Shown one piece after another: positions 1 to 9,007 of a stretch of 36,326 nt of DNA (position 1 is its first letter; every line of letters begins with the position of its first letter). The DNA comes from Myxococcaceae bacterium. Its GTDB lineage: Bacteria; Myxococcota; Myxococcia; Myxococcales; Myxococcaceae. The notes under the pieces are model-generated. The model saw nothing but the letters and a program-made list of their open reading frames with translations, was not told the origin of the DNA and searched no databases. Location: assembly GCA_017881345.1 (NCBI GenBank), contig JADGQZ010000181.1:1-36326 (forward strand), in the 5' to 3' direction. Position numbers and translations under genes: made by a program.

Positions 1-2
1 CC

Positions 3-2654
3 CTGATGCGCACGCTCGCGCTCTCGGGTGACCGCGCGGGCGCGCTGCGCGTCTACCGGGACCACGCGGCCACCCTGCGCCGCGAGCTCGGCATCGAGCC
101 CGGCGCCGAGCTGCAGCGGGTCCACCAGTCGCTCCTGCGCGAGGAGGAACCGGCCGCCTCGGGCCGCCCGCCGCCACCCGACACCGGACCGCCGCTCATC
201 GGGCGGGAGCCGGCGTGGGACGCGATACTCGAGACCTGGCGCAAGAGCAGCGCCGGCGCCCCGGCCTTCGCGCTCGTCACCGGCGAGCCAGGGATCGGCA
301 AGTCGCGGCTCGCCGAGGAGCTCCTCGTCTGGGGCCGGCGACAGGGCGTCACCGCCGCGGCGACGCGCTGCTACGCCACCGAGGGACAGCTGTCGCTGGC
401 GCCGGTCAGCGAGTGGCTCCGCACCCCGGCGATCCGTCGCGCCCTGGGCGGCCTCGATCCGATGTGGCTCACCGAGGTCTCGCGCGTGCTGCCCGAGCTA
501 CGCGCCGAGCGGCCCGACCTGCCACCTCCTGAGCCGATGACCGAGTACGGCCAGCGGCAGCGCTTCTTCGAGGCCCTGGCCCGGGCGGTCCTCGGGGCAC
601 CCCAGCCGATGATGCTGCTCCTCGACGACCTCCAGTGGTGCGACCGGGAGACCATCGAGTGGCTGCACTACCTCCTCCGCTTCGACGCTGGCGCACGGAT
701 GCTGGTGGTGGGCACCGCGCGAGACGAGGAGCTCCCCGGGACCCACCCCCTCCGGACGATGCTCCTGCACCTCCGCGGAGGCCGCGTCCCGATGACCGAG
801 ATCGCGCTCGAGCCGCTCGATGCGGCCGAGACCGCAAGGCTGGCAGCGCACTTCGAGCGCCACGCGTTGAACGAGGTCGCCGCCCTCCGGCTGTTCCGGG
901 AGACGCAAGGAAACCCGCTGTTCGTGGTGGAGATGGCACGCGCAGGGCTCGGGGCTCCCCCCGCGAGCAAGGGCACCGCGGAGCAGGCGAAGGTCGAGCT
1001 CCCGTCCAAGGTGCAGGCGGTGATCGAGTCCCGTCTGGCACAGCTCTCGCCGCCGGCACGGGAGGTTGCCCACCTGGGAGCCGCCATCGGGCGCGGCTTC
1101 GGGCTCGCTCTCCTCCTCGAGGCCGGCCAGTCCAGCGAGGACACCGTCGTGCGCGCGCTGGACGAGCTGTGGCAGCGCCGCATCGTGAAGGAGATCGGCG
1201 CCGACCAGTACGACTTCACCCACGACAAGCTGCGCGAGGTCGCCTACTCCGAGATCGCCCCGCCCCAGCGTCGCTTCCTGCACCGGCGAATCGCCCAGGC
1301 CCTCGAGGCCCTGCACGCCGGAGCCCTGGACCCGCTGAGCGGCGCGATCGCCGCGCACCTCGACCGCGCCGGCCTCGACGCGCAGGCCATCGAGCTCTAC
1401 CAGCGCGCGGCGGTGGTGGCCCAACGCACCTACGCCAACGAGGACGCGATCGATCTGCTCCGGCGGGCCCTGGCGCTGCTGGAACGCCAGCCGACCGGCC
1501 TCTCGCGCGAGACCCGCGAGCTCCAGATCCAGCTCGGGCTGGCGCGGCTCTACCGGATGACCCGGGGCTGGACCTCGCCGGAGGTCGAGCACAGCCTGGA
1601 CCGGTCGGTCGCCCTCTGCGACCGCGTCGGTGACGACAGGCAGAGGGCCCGGGCCTTCTACGGCATGCAGTCGCTCTACCTGGTGCAGGCGCGCCTGGAG
1701 AAGGTGGAGCTGGTCTCCGAGGAGCTGCACCGGCTCTACCAGCGAACCCAGCAGTCGCCGCCCCCGCTGGAGAGCGAGATGATGCTCACCGGATCGCGGC
1801 TGCACCTGGGCCGGATCGGCGAGGCGAGCCAGCAGTTCGAGCGCGCGCTGGCGCTGAACGATCCATCGCAGGTGGAGCGCATCGCCGACGAGCAAGGCTG
1901 GAACTTCGCCGTTCACGGCCGTGCCTGGTGGGCTCACGCGCTGTGGCTCCAGGGCCGCGCGGACACCGCGCTCGCCCAGGGGCTCGAGGCGATGCGGATC
2001 GCCGACACGCTGGCCCAGCCGTTCAACCAGTCGGTCGCGGCGACGTACCTCGCGCTTCTCCAGCAGCTGCGCGGTGACGTCGCCACCGCGCGGCGCTCCG
2101 CGGAGAAGGCGCTGGCGGTCACCACCGAGTCCCGGGCACCGTACTATCGCGCCTGGTCGGAGATCCTGGTCCGCCACGCCGAGGCGACCAGCCGCCCGGA
2201 GATGGCGAGCATCGGTGCACTGCGCGAGTCGATCGAGGTCTTCCGCGCCAGCGGAGCACGGCTCCGGCTGCCGTACTACCTCGGGCTTCTTGCCGGGGTG
2301 TGGCACCAGGCCGGGCACGCAGCCGAGGGCCTCTCGGTCATCGACGAGGCGCTGGCCATGGCGCGCAGCAACAACGAGCGCTGGTGGGATGCCGAGCTGC
2401 ACCGGCTGCGCGGCGATCTCCGGCTCGCCGCGGGGGCGGATGAGGACGAGGGTGGTGCGGCCTACCTGCGTGCGCTGGAGATCGCCCGGGCCACGGGAGC
2501 GCGTTCGCTCGAGCTACGGGCCGCGACCAGCCTGGCCCGCTTGCGACGGAGGCCTGCACCCCTGGCGGAGCTGATCCGCACCTTTGGTGAGGGCCGCGAC
2601 ACGCCGGATCACATCGCTGCGCACGCGCTCCTGACCGAGCTAACGCAACGCTAA
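3..2654 (+). CDS. BTAD/AAA-ATPase/TPR transcriptional regulator (SARP/AfsR-like), 5' truncated
   Basis: The reading frame is already open at the window edge, so the true start lies upstream. The first ~45 visible residues match the end of a bacterial transcriptional activator domain (BTAD: an RDHAATLRRELGIEPGAEL-type helix). They are followed by an AAA_16-type ATPase with Walker A GEPGIGKS (about residues 93-100 from the first ATG) and a Walker B MMLLLDDLQW (about 202-211). From about residue 440 to the end the protein is helical TPR-like sequence. No C-terminal LuxR helix-turn-helix is present, so DNA binding must come from an N-terminal winged helix outside the window, as in SARP/AfsR-type regulators. 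It is likely a cytoplasmic ligand- or NTP-gated activator. Its target is not shown, but the FAD oxidoreductase gene 106 bp downstream on the same strand is a candidate. Confidence 0.85.
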   Translation: MMRTLALSGDRAGALRVYRDHAATLRRELGIEPGAELQRVHQSLLREEEPAASGRPPPPDTGPPLIGREPAWDAILETWRKSSAGAPAFALVTGEPGIGKSRLAEELLVWGRRQGVTAAATRCYATEGQLSLAPVSEWLRTPAIRRALGGLDPMWLTEVSRVLPELRAERPDLPPPEPMTEYGQRQRFFEALARAVLGAPQPMMLLLDDLQWCDRETIEWLHYLLRFDAGARMLVVGTARDEELPGTHPLRTMLLHLRGGRVPMTEIALEPLDAAETARLAAHFERHALNEVAALRLFRETQGNPLFVVEMARAGLGAPPASKGTAEQAKVELPSKVQAVIESRLAQLSPPAREVAHLGAAIGRGFGLALLLEAGQSSEDTVVRALDELWQRRIVKEIGADQYDFTHDKLREVAYSEIAPPQRRFLHRRIAQALEALHAGALDPLSGAIAAHLDRAGLDAQAIELYQRAAVVAQRTYANEDAIDLLRRALALLERQPTGLSRETRELQIQLGLARLYRMTRGWTSPEVEHSLDRSVALCDRVGDDRQRARAFYGMQSLYLVQARLEKVELVSEELHRLYQRTQQSPPPLESEMMLTGSRLHLGRIGEASQQFERALALNDPSQVERIADEQGWNFAVHGRAWWAHALWLQGRADTALAQGLEAMRIADTLAQPFNQSVAATYLALLQQLRGDVATARRSAEKALAVTTESRAPYYRAWSEILVRHAEATSRPEMASIGALRESIEVFRASGARLRLPYYLGLLAGVWHQAGHAAEGLSVIDEALAMARSNNERWWDAELHRLRGDLRLAAGADEDEGGAAYLRALEIARATGARSLELRAATSLARLRRRPAPLAELIRTFGEGRDTPDHIAAHALLTELTQR

Positions 2655-2657
2655 CGC
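2639..2657 (+). repeat. Direct repeat GCTAACGC x2, 11-bp period
   Basis: Two exact copies of GCTAACGC begin at 2639 and 2650, separated by AAC. They straddle the stop codon of the BTAD regulator and lie about 100 bp upstream of the oxidoreductase start. SARP-family activators are known to bind direct repeats with 11-bp or 22-bp periodicity, so this could be an operator. The overlap with coding sequence and the short length make chance a real alternative. Confidence 0.3.
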
Positions 2658-2760
2658 CGGGCGGTGTCTTCTCCCTGCCGACCCCGGTCGGCCCGAACTC
2701 TCCGCTCACGCGGGCTCCGTACCGTGGTCGCACAACGCTGAACCACACAGGGAGCAAACG

Positions 2761-4146
2761 ATGAGCAAGCTGGACGATACGGCAGTGCAGACCCTCCGGT
2801 CGCAGGTGCGGGGAGAGCTGATCCGGCAGGGAGACGGCGGATACGACGAGGCGCGCAAGGTCTACAACGGGATGATCGACCGCAAGCCGGCGATCATCGC
2901 CCGCTGCGTGGACGCGGCCGACGTCATGGCCTGCGTCAACTTCGCCCGTGAGCAGAAGCTCCCGCTGGCGGTGCGCGGCGGCGGCCACAGCGGCCCGGGT
3001 CTCGGGGTCGTCGATGCTGGCCTGGTGATCGACCTCTCGCGCATGCGCGGGGTCCGGGTCGATCCCGCGGCCCGCACCGTGCGCGTCGAGGGTGGGGCGA
3101 AGTGGGGTGACGTCGATCACGCCACCCATCCATTCGGGATGGCGACTCCCAGCGGCTTCATTGCCAGCACCGGCGTCGGTGGGCTCACCCTCGGCGGCGG
3201 CATCGGCTACCTGGCACGCACCCATGGGCTCACGCTCGACAATCTCCTGTCCGTGGACATGGTGCTCGCCGACGGGCGATTCGTCGTGGCCAACGCCAAG
3301 GAGAACCCCGACCTGTACTGGGCGGTGCGCGGGGGAGGCGGCAACTTCGGCGTGGTCACCTCGTTCGAGTACCGGCTGCATCCGATCAGCCAGGTCTACG
3401 GCGGACCGATGATCTGGCCGCTGGAGAAGAGCGGCGAGGTGCTGAAGTGGTGGAAGGACTTCATGCTCGAGGCGCCGGAGGACATCAACGGCTGGTTCGC
3501 GTACCTCACCGTCCCGCCCGCCGCTCCCTTCCCCGAGCAGTATCAGGGCAAGAAGATGTGCGGAGTGATCTGGTGCTACACCGGCCCGCTGGACAAGGCC
3601 GAGGAGCGCTTCAAGAAGATCCGCGCCGTCGGGCCACCGGTCATCGACTTCGTCGGGCCGATTCCCTGGCCGACGCTGCAGGGGATGTTCGACGCGCTCT
3701 ATCCGGCCGGCCTGCAGTGGTACTGGAAGGCCGACTTCTTCCGCGACTACTCCGACAAGGCCATCGACCTGCACGTCAAGTACGGGCCGCAGCTGCCGAC
3801 GTTCCACTCGACCATGCACATCTACCCGATCAACGGCGCCGCACATCGCGCCGGCAAGGGCGACACGGCGTTCAGCTTCCGCGATGCGAACTTCGCCCAG
3901 GTCATCGTCGGCGTGGACCCGGATCCGGCCAACAACGAGCGCATGACCCAGTGGGCACGCGACTACTGGCTGGCGATGCACCCGCACTCGGCAGGCGGGG
4001 GCTACATCAACATGATCATGGACGAGGGCGAGGACCTGGTGAAGGCCGCCTACCGCGACAACTACCCCAAGCTCGCCCAGATCAAGGCCAAGTACGACCC
4101 GGGCAACCTGTTCCGGGTGAACCAGAACATCAAGCCCGCGAAGTGA
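2761..4146 (+). CDS. FAD-dependent oxidoreductase, berberine bridge enzyme-like (FAD_binding_4 + BBE)
   Basis: This 461-aa protein has the usual length for the family and an AGGGAG ribosome site just upstream of ATG. It has an N-terminal PCMH-type FAD-binding domain (about 40-210) containing RGGGHS, whose His76 is the expected 8-alpha-histidyl FAD attachment site. The glycine-rich STGVGGLTLGGGIG segment is also there. In bicovalent relatives a Cys in the segment before this glycine run forms a second FAD bond; here that stretch reads ATPSGFIASTG with no Cys, so mono-covalent FAD is expected. The C-terminal BBE motif (YDPGNLFRVNQNI, about 445-457) is intact. Family members oxidise sugars, alcohols or natural-product scaffolds with O2; the substrate is unknown. 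There is no signal peptide, so it is probably cytoplasmic. It may be controlled by the upstream BTAD regulator. Confidence 0.88.
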   Translation: MSKLDDTAVQTLRSQVRGELIRQGDGGYDEARKVYNGMIDRKPAIIARCVDAADVMACVNFAREQKLPLAVRGGGHSGPGLGVVDAGLVIDLSRMRGVRVDPAARTVRVEGGAKWGDVDHATHPFGMATPSGFIASTGVGGLTLGGGIGYLARTHGLTLDNLLSVDMVLADGRFVVANAKENPDLYWAVRGGGGNFGVVTSFEYRLHPISQVYGGPMIWPLEKSGEVLKWWKDFMLEAPEDINGWFAYLTVPPAAPFPEQYQGKKMCGVIWCYTGPLDKAEERFKKIRAVGPPVIDFVGPIPWPTLQGMFDALYPAGLQWYWKADFFRDYSDKAIDLHVKYGPQLPTFHSTMHIYPINGAAHRAGKGDTAFSFRDANFAQVIVGVDPDPANNERMTQWARDYWLAMHPHSAGGGYINMIMDEGEDLVKAAYRDNYPKLAQIKAKYDPGNLFRVNQNIKPAK

Positions 4147-4152
4147 GGCCCG

Positions 4153-5076
4153 TCAGCCGGTGAGCCCCAGTGCGGCGCCGATGGCGGCGACCGCACTGTC
4201 GTGCACCGGCGTGGGCACGCCCAGCTGACGCCCGAGCCGGCTCACCGCGCCCCCGAGCACGTCGAGCTCGGTCGGACCGCCGTGTTCCAGGTCGAGCAGG
4301 AAGCTGGGCTTCATCGTCGCCGGCAGCGAGCGCACCTGCTCGAGCACCCGGCTCACCTCGTCGGCCGCAAACCGGATGCCCGTCGCTCGCCCCACCGCCA
4401 CCGACTCGGCGGTGGCGCGCTCCAGGAGTGCCTGGCCGAGCGGCGCCGTCCGGAGTGGACCGATGGAGGTGCGCGCCAGCCCGCAGCAGCTGGCCATGGT
4501 GGTGATGAAGACGAACTTCCGCCAGAGCTCGAGTGGCATCTCCGCGCTGGGCCGGGCCTCGATGCCCGCGCCGCCGAGGACGGCCGCGATTCCACGGGCC
4601 CGCTCCGAGAGCCCACCCTCGAGCTCGCCCACCACCACCCGGTTGAACTGACTCTTGCGGTGAATCTGGCCCGGCCCGGTGCGCTCGGCGCTGATCACCG
4701 CAAGCCCTCCCAGGAGCGACTGCCGTGGGACGCCGAGCTGCTCGAGTCGCTCGGCAGCCTCCACCCCGTTCAGCAGCGGGAGCACGGTCGCGCCGTGCCG
4801 GGCGAGATCCGCGGCGATGGCTCCGATGGCGTCCAGGTCGTAGGCCTTGACCGTCACCAGTGCGAGCTCGGCGCCTCTCAGGGCCGCGAGGTCATCGGTG
4901 GCGGCGACCGTCGGCACCCAGACGGTGCCGTCCGGCTCCGTCACCCGCAGACCTCCGGCGCGGATGGCATCGAGATGGCTGCCGCGCGCGAGCAGCTGGA
5001 CCTCGTGGCCCGCCCTGGCCAGCACCGCGCCGTCGTACCCGCCCACCGCACCCGCGCCGAGGATGGCGATCCGCAT
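4153..5076 (-). CDS. panE: 2-dehydropantoate 2-reductase family protein
   Basis: The 307-aa protein starts with a Rossmann GAGAVGG motif (residues 7-13), followed by the VKAYD segment (Lys77) and LPLLNGVE (Asn103) expected in ketopantoate reductases. The C-terminal ApbA_C domain has LWRKFVF, with Lys187 matching the catalytic lysine, and PTELDVLGG, with the conserved Glu. The family reduces 2-dehydropantoate to pantoate with NADPH in pantothenate and CoA synthesis. Many genomes carry paralogues of unknown substrate, so the symbol is tentative. GYDGAVLA in the Rossmann helix is unusual, because most members have GYFGA-type residues there. It is convergent with the oxidoreductase (6-bp gap) and divergent from the small membrane protein at 5158. 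Confidence 0.8.
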   Translation of the reverse strand: MRIAILGAGAVGGYDGAVLARAGHEVQLLARGSHLDAIRAGGLRVTEPDGTVWVPTVAATDDLAALRGAELALVTVKAYDLDAIGAIAADLARHGATVLPLLNGVEAAERLEQLGVPRQSLLGGLAVISAERTGPGQIHRKSQFNRVVVGELEGGLSERARGIAAVLGGAGIEARPSAEMPLELWRKFVFITTMASCCGLARTSIGPLRTAPLGQALLERATAESVAVGRATGIRFAADEVSRVLEQVRSLPATMKPSFLLDLEHGGPTELDVLGGAVSRLGRQLGVPTPVHDSAVAAIGAALGLTG

Positions 5077-5157
5077 CGGCTGGAACGCATAACCCGGTCC
5101 CCATCCGCATGCGACGTCGCCGAGCTGCCGAACCGCCCTCGTGCGATGCTCCGAGCC

Positions 5158-5493
5158 ATGACCAGCGAAAGGCCGCGCGTGCCACTCCCGATCGGCTACC
5201 GCCAGGGGATCATCACGGCGATCACGGTCGTCCTGGGGTTCTCACTCGTCTTCCTGCGCGTCTGGGGGTTCGAGCTCCCGGGGGAGTGGGACGCCGCCTC
5301 CATCGCCTCGGTCATCCTGCTGGGGTTCTCCATCCTCGGCCAGTGCGTCACGCTGTGGAGGTCCCTGCAGGTCGAGGATGACGATGTGACGGAATACAAG
5401 AAGACGCTGCGGTGGTTTCTCGGCTCGACCCTGGTGCTGCTGGTCGCCGTGCTGCTCTCCGCGATCTCGTACTCCAAGGTGATCGGGTCCTGA
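5158..5493 (+). CDS. Small three-TM membrane protein, unknown function
   Basis: Starting at ATG 5158 the protein is 111 aa with three hydrophobic segments: about residues 16-36 (GIITAITVVLGFSLVF), 44-65 and 82-102. A charged loop (EDDDVTEYKK) lies between the second and third. An in-frame ATG at 5146 would add four residues; neither has a strong ribosome site. The frame stays open far upstream, but that part runs antisense to panE and has no membrane or domain signal, so I discard it. I do not recognise the family. An inner-membrane location is predicted from the helices. Confidence 0.6.
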   Translation: MTSERPRVPLPIGYRQGIITAITVVLGFSLVFLRVWGFELPGEWDAASIASVILLGFSILGQCVTLWRSLQVEDDDVTEYKKTLRWFLGSTLVLLVAVLLSAISYSKVIGS

Positions 5494-5612
5494 GGGGTGC
5501 CATCCATCCGCGCTCGGTCATCCGGGCCCGGGTGCTGCACGATCTGGGTCTGGCCTGAACGTTGTGCTTCCCCGGCCGACGCGATGGGACTATCTCTGCC
5601 CAATGACGGTCC

Positions 5613-5630
5613 GCCCGGTGGCTGCCGGGC
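5613..5630 (+). promoter_or_regulatory. Small hairpin next to the ribosome site of the 5645 gene
   Basis: GCCCGG (5613-5618), loop TGGCTG, CCGGGC (5625-5630) forms a 6-bp GC stem that ends two bases before the GGGAGG ribosome site (5633-5638). GGGAGG lies 6 nt before ATG 5645 and fixes that start over an upstream ATG at 5564. A regulatory role for the stem is only a possibility. Confidence 0.3.
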
Positions 5631-5644
5631 GCGGGAGGTGGACG

Positions 5645-6211
5645 ATGCGATACGCGCTCTCCGTGGTGCTGCTGGTGGTGGCCTGTGCTCACACGCCGCC
5701 GGTCGAATCCGCGGCGCCGGGATGGAAGCTGCTCAACGCCACGGCCGGGACGGACGAGCTCCAGATCCGGGGCGAGCAGGGACTCCGCCGGGCGGCGGTG
5801 ACCGACACCAGCGTGCGCGGACCGGTGCTCGACCTGAAGCGCGTGCCCGGGAAGCTGCAGGGGACGACGTACGGCGACCGACCCGTCGATATGCAGCAGC
5901 GGGGCAACGGGATCGCCGGGCGGGTCGGCAGCGACTCCTGGGACCTCACGCTGGAGCAGGACGGGAGCGAGATGCGCGCCACCGGCCAGATCGGCGGCCA
6001 CCCCTCGACCTTCTGGATGAGTCCGCCGAAGATCCGTGGCGGGGTCGGGCCGTGCACGTTCGAGCTGGTCTGGTCCGCGGGGAATTACGCCGGAACCCGG
6101 AGCTGCGGTCCCGACAGCGACGTGATCCAGCTGCAGTTCCCGGCCGTGCTCGCCTCGTGGAGCGACCCGGAGGTCGCGGCGCTGCTTGCCATCTTCGTCC
6201 AGCGCAACTGA
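5645..6211 (+). CDS. Small lipoprotein of unknown function
   Basis: The 188-aa protein begins with a lipoprotein signal, MRYALSVVLLVVAC, with lipobox Cys14 followed by Ala. The +2 residue is not Asp, so under the E. coli Lol rule it would go to the outer membrane. The start is chosen because GGGAGG lies 6 nt upstream and the signal peptide begins exactly there; a longer reading from 5564 would bury the signal. The mature part is beta-rich with a Cys pair (GPCTFEL...RSCGPD) that may form a disulfide. I do not recognise a domain. It lies 144 bp upstream of the amylase gene on the same strand, but nothing links it to glucan metabolism. Confidence 0.65.
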   Translation: MRYALSVVLLVVACAHTPPVESAAPGWKLLNATAGTDELQIRGEQGLRRAAVTDTSVRGPVLDLKRVPGKLQGTTYGDRPVDMQQRGNGIAGRVGSDSWDLTLEQDGSEMRATGQIGGHPSTFWMSPPKIRGGVGPCTFELVWSAGNYAGTRSCGPDSDVIQLQFPAVLASWSDPEVAALLAIFVQRN

Positions 6212-6320
6212 GAGAGTCCCTGCCGGGAGCTTGGCCCGGGTGGCGCGGGGCCAGGGAGCGCTTGCAGGTGGTCAGTGGCGAGCCCGTGCGCAGAGGCCCC
6301 GCTTCGGCGTAGATCCGCGT

Positions 6321-6345
6321 CCAGGGGCGGTGATCCACCGCCTGG
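6321..6345 (+). promoter_or_regulatory. Hairpin overlapping the Shine-Dalgarno of the amylase gene
   Basis: CCAGG-GG-CGGTG (6321-6332), loop ATC, CACCG-CCTGG (6336-6345) forms a 10-bp stem with a two-G bulge. The last stem bases (6344-6345) are the first two G of the ribosome site GGGAGG (6344-6349), which serves ATG 6356. In the mRNA this could occlude the ribosome site and modulate translation. It also adjoins the 3' end of a 144-bp intergenic stretch that should hold the promoter; no clear -35/-10 pair is visible. Confidence 0.4.
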
Positions 6346-6355
6346 GAGGCACTGG

Positions 6356-9004
6356 ATGAGACCAGCTCGTCGGTGGGGGTGGTGGCTCGTGCCCTGTCTG
6401 GTGGCGCTCGGGTGCTCGTCGTCGAGCTCACAGCCACCGCCGCAGCAGCCGAAGCTCCACGTCCCCTCCCCTCCCTGGGAGGAGCAGGTCGTCTACTTCG
6501 TGATGACCGACCGCTTCAACGATGGGGACAAGAGCAACGACGACCTGGGCAAGGGCGAGTTCGATCAGACCGACGGAGACAAGTACTCGGGCGGCGATCT
6601 CAAGGGGATCATCGACAAGCTGGACTACATCCAGGGCATGGGGGCGACCGCGGTGTGGATCACTCCGCCGGTGGCCAACATGTGGTGGGACCCGCTGCAG
6701 CAGTCCGGCGGCTACCACGGTTACTGGGCCCGTCATCTCAAGAAGGTCGACGAGCACGTGGGCACGCTCGACACCTACAAGGCGCTGAGCGACGCCCTGC
6801 ACCAGCGCGGGATGTACCTCATCCAGGACGTGGTCCCGAATCACATGGGGAACTTCTTCACCTACGGGACGTTCGACCCGACCGACCCCACGAAGAACGT
6901 GGTGATGAATACCCAGGCGGTGCCCACCGCCAGGCCCGAGCAGCCGCCGTTCGACCAGGACGACCCACGCGATCCGGCGCAGCGCGCGGCGGGCATCTAC
7001 CACTGGACGCCGGTCATCACCGACTACTTCGACGCCAACCAGGAGCTGAATTACCAGGTCTCGGACCTCGACGACCTCGACTCGGAGAGCGCCACGGTGC
7101 GCACCGCGCTCCGCGACTCGTACGGGTACTGGATCAAGGAGGTGGGCGTCGACGCATTTCGGGTCGACACGGTGAAGTACGTGCCGCACGCTTTCTGGAA
7201 CGACTTCTTCTGGTCCACCGCCTCCGATGCGCCGGGGATGATGGCGGTGGCGAAGTCGACGGGGCGGGATCGCTTCTTCGCCTTCGGGGAGATCTTCGAG
7301 AACTCCGACCCGCTGGACGACACCGCGGACAAGAAGGTGGGGAGCTACCACGGCACGGCGGCGACGCCCGAGCTGCCGGCGGTGCTCGCCTACCCGCTGT
7401 ACTCGGAGATCAACCGCGTCTTCACCGGCGGCCAGCCGACGTCGTACCTGAGCTATCGCCTCGGCCGACTCATGGACCGGTCGATCTACCCGAACCCGTA
7501 CGCGACGCCGATCTTCATCGACAACCACGACAACCAGCGCTTCCTCGCGGTGGGCAGCAGGAAGGCGATGATCCAGGCACTGGCCCTGATCTTCACCCTC
7601 CCCGGCATCCCGGTCGTCTATTACGGCACCGAGCAGGACTTCAACGAGACGCGCGCCGCGATGTTCGCGGGGGGCTGGAAGTCGAACGGCGATGCGTTCC
7701 TGCCCGGCGACCGCTACTTCTACCTGAAGCGCCTGGCCGACATCCGGAAGGCGAGCAAGGCGTTCACCCAGGGCTCGCTCGATGTGCTCTACGACAACGA
7801 GTCGACGCCCGGCGTGTTCGCCTACCGCCGCGCGCTGGGCACCGACACGTTCCTGGTGGTGATGAACACCTCGGACGGGAACACCCTGATGTCCGGGTTG
7901 CCCACCGGCCTGCCCGCCGGGACGCAGCTCGAGGTGCTCGACGCCGAGGGCTTCACGCCGGCCGTACCCGCGGGCGCGAAGGTGGGCGTGGGAGCAGGTG
8001 GAGGCATCGTGGCCCTGCTCCCCGGGCGCTCGGTGCAGATCCTCCGGGCGACCACCGAGGTGGTGAGCGTCGGCCCGGCCGGCGCGACCATCACCGTGAC
8101 CACGCCGATCGACGGCCAGACCTTCTCCGACGACCTGACCGTGACCGGCTCGGTGACCCCGGCCAGCACCGCGCTGAAGATGGTGGTCGACGGGACGTAC
8201 GATCGCGCGGCGGACGTCACCGTCAAGTCGGACGGGACCTTCAGCATCGTGCTCCCGGTCTCGAATTTCCCCATCGGCACCGCGAAGCACACGCTGGCGT
8301 TCTATGCCCCGGCGGTGAACGTCTCGTCACCAAGGCTGAGCTTCACCAGCAACCTGGTCTTCGTGGGGAACAGCGTCACCCAGATCGACCCGGCGAACGA
8401 CGACACGGGGCCGGCGGGCAAGACGTACACCTATCCGCAGGACACGACCTTCCAGGGCAAGCACTTCGGTGACATCGTCAAGGTGGTGGCCGAGGTGGGA
8501 AAGACCACCATGCTGCTCCACGTGACGCTCGCCGACTGGAGCGTGGTGTGGAAGCCGGCACTCGGCTTCGACCACGTGGCCTTCAACGTCTTCTTCGCCA
8601 TCCCCGGCCAGCAGGGGCTCACGGTCTTCCCGCGGCTGAACGCGTCGATGCCGGGCGGGCTGACCTGGAACCTGAACCAGTTCACCTATGGCTGGAACAA
8701 CGCGATGTACACGACCCAGGGTGCGAGCGCGTCCGCGTACGGGACGAGCACCATCCCGCCGGTGGTGTTCGCCGATCAGGCAAGCAAGGTGGTGACCTTC
8801 AGCTACAACCGGACCAACTACGGGCTGTCCACCTGGGCCGGGGTGAAGATCTACATCGGCACCTGGGACTTCGACGGCATCGGCGGCAACTTCCGGCCGC
8901 TGTCGCCCACCGGCGGCCAGTGGGATTTCGGGGGAGGTCAGCCGACCGACCCGCTCATCCTCGACGAGGTCGGACCCATCACCCTGCCCGCCCCGCCGCC
9001 GTAG
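6356..9004 (+). CDS. Alpha-amylase lipoprotein (GH13) with glucodextranase-type B and C modules
   Basis: The 882-aa protein starts at ATG 6356 (GGGAGG 6 nt upstream) with a lipoprotein signal ending LVALGC (Cys20), then a Ser/Pro/Gln linker. The GH13 barrel spans about 40-540 with all four classic regions: DVVPNH (158-163), FRVD with nucleophile Asp271, FGE with acid/base Glu312, and IDNHD with Asp392. Residues ~565-670 form an Ig-like domain resembling the glucodextranase B domain. Residues ~675-875 resemble the glucodextranase C-terminal carbohydrate-binding domain, starting DDTGPAGKTYTYP. It should hydrolyse internal alpha-1,4 glucan bonds while lipid-anchored, probably at the outer membrane. 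The same C-domain type recurs as two standalone proteins at 18427 and 23824. It is convergent with the 9008 gene (3-bp gap). Confidence 0.88.
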   Translation: MRPARRWGWWLVPCLVALGCSSSSSQPPPQQPKLHVPSPPWEEQVVYFVMTDRFNDGDKSNDDLGKGEFDQTDGDKYSGGDLKGIIDKLDYIQGMGATAVWITPPVANMWWDPLQQSGGYHGYWARHLKKVDEHVGTLDTYKALSDALHQRGMYLIQDVVPNHMGNFFTYGTFDPTDPTKNVVMNTQAVPTARPEQPPFDQDDPRDPAQRAAGIYHWTPVITDYFDANQELNYQVSDLDDLDSESATVRTALRDSYGYWIKEVGVDAFRVDTVKYVPHAFWNDFFWSTASDAPGMMAVAKSTGRDRFFAFGEIFENSDPLDDTADKKVGSYHGTAATPELPAVLAYPLYSEINRVFTGGQPTSYLSYRLGRLMDRSIYPNPYATPIFIDNHDNQRFLAVGSRKAMIQALALIFTLPGIPVVYYGTEQDFNETRAAMFAGGWKSNGDAFLPGDRYFYLKRLADIRKASKAFTQGSLDVLYDNESTPGVFAYRRALGTDTFLVVMNTSDGNTLMSGLPTGLPAGTQLEVLDAEGFTPAVPAGAKVGVGAGGGIVALLPGRSVQILRATTEVVSVGPAGATITVTTPIDGQTFSDDLTVTGSVTPASTALKMVVDGTYDRAADVTVKSDGTFSIVLPVSNFPIGTAKHTLAFYAPAVNVSSPRLSFTSNLVFVGNSVTQIDPANDDTGPAGKTYTYPQDTTFQGKHFGDIVKVVAEVGKTTMLLHVTLADWSVVWKPALGFDHVAFNVFFAIPGQQGLTVFPRLNASMPGGLTWNLNQFTYGWNNAMYTTQGASASAYGTSTIPPVVFADQASKVVTFSYNRTNYGLSTWAGVKIYIGTWDFDGIGGNFRPLSPTGGQWDFGGGQPTDPLILDEVGPITLPAPPP

Positions 9005-9007
9005 CGG

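Noticed and set aside
2678-2691. Small CCGAC-CCCG-GTCGG hairpin after the regulator gene
   Set aside because: Only a 5-bp stem with no T-tract; too weak to call a terminator.
498-4000. Long minus-strand open frames across the regulator and oxidoreductase genes
   Set aside because: They run antisense to genes with clear family motifs, show Arg/His/Gly/Val-rich composition without domains, and are explained by strong GC bias.
4201-5157. Upstream extension of the small three-TM protein
   Set aside because: The extension lies antisense to panE and has no signal or domain; the membrane protein starts at 5158 (or 5146).
6428-8290. 620-aa minus-strand frame under the amylase
   Set aside because: Antisense to a barrel with all GH13 motifs; no signal peptide, domain or ribosome site.
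8041-9004. Possible S-layer or adhesin domain at the amylase C-terminus
   Set aside because: The DDTGPAGKTYTYP opening and strand order fit the glucodextranase C-type binding module better.
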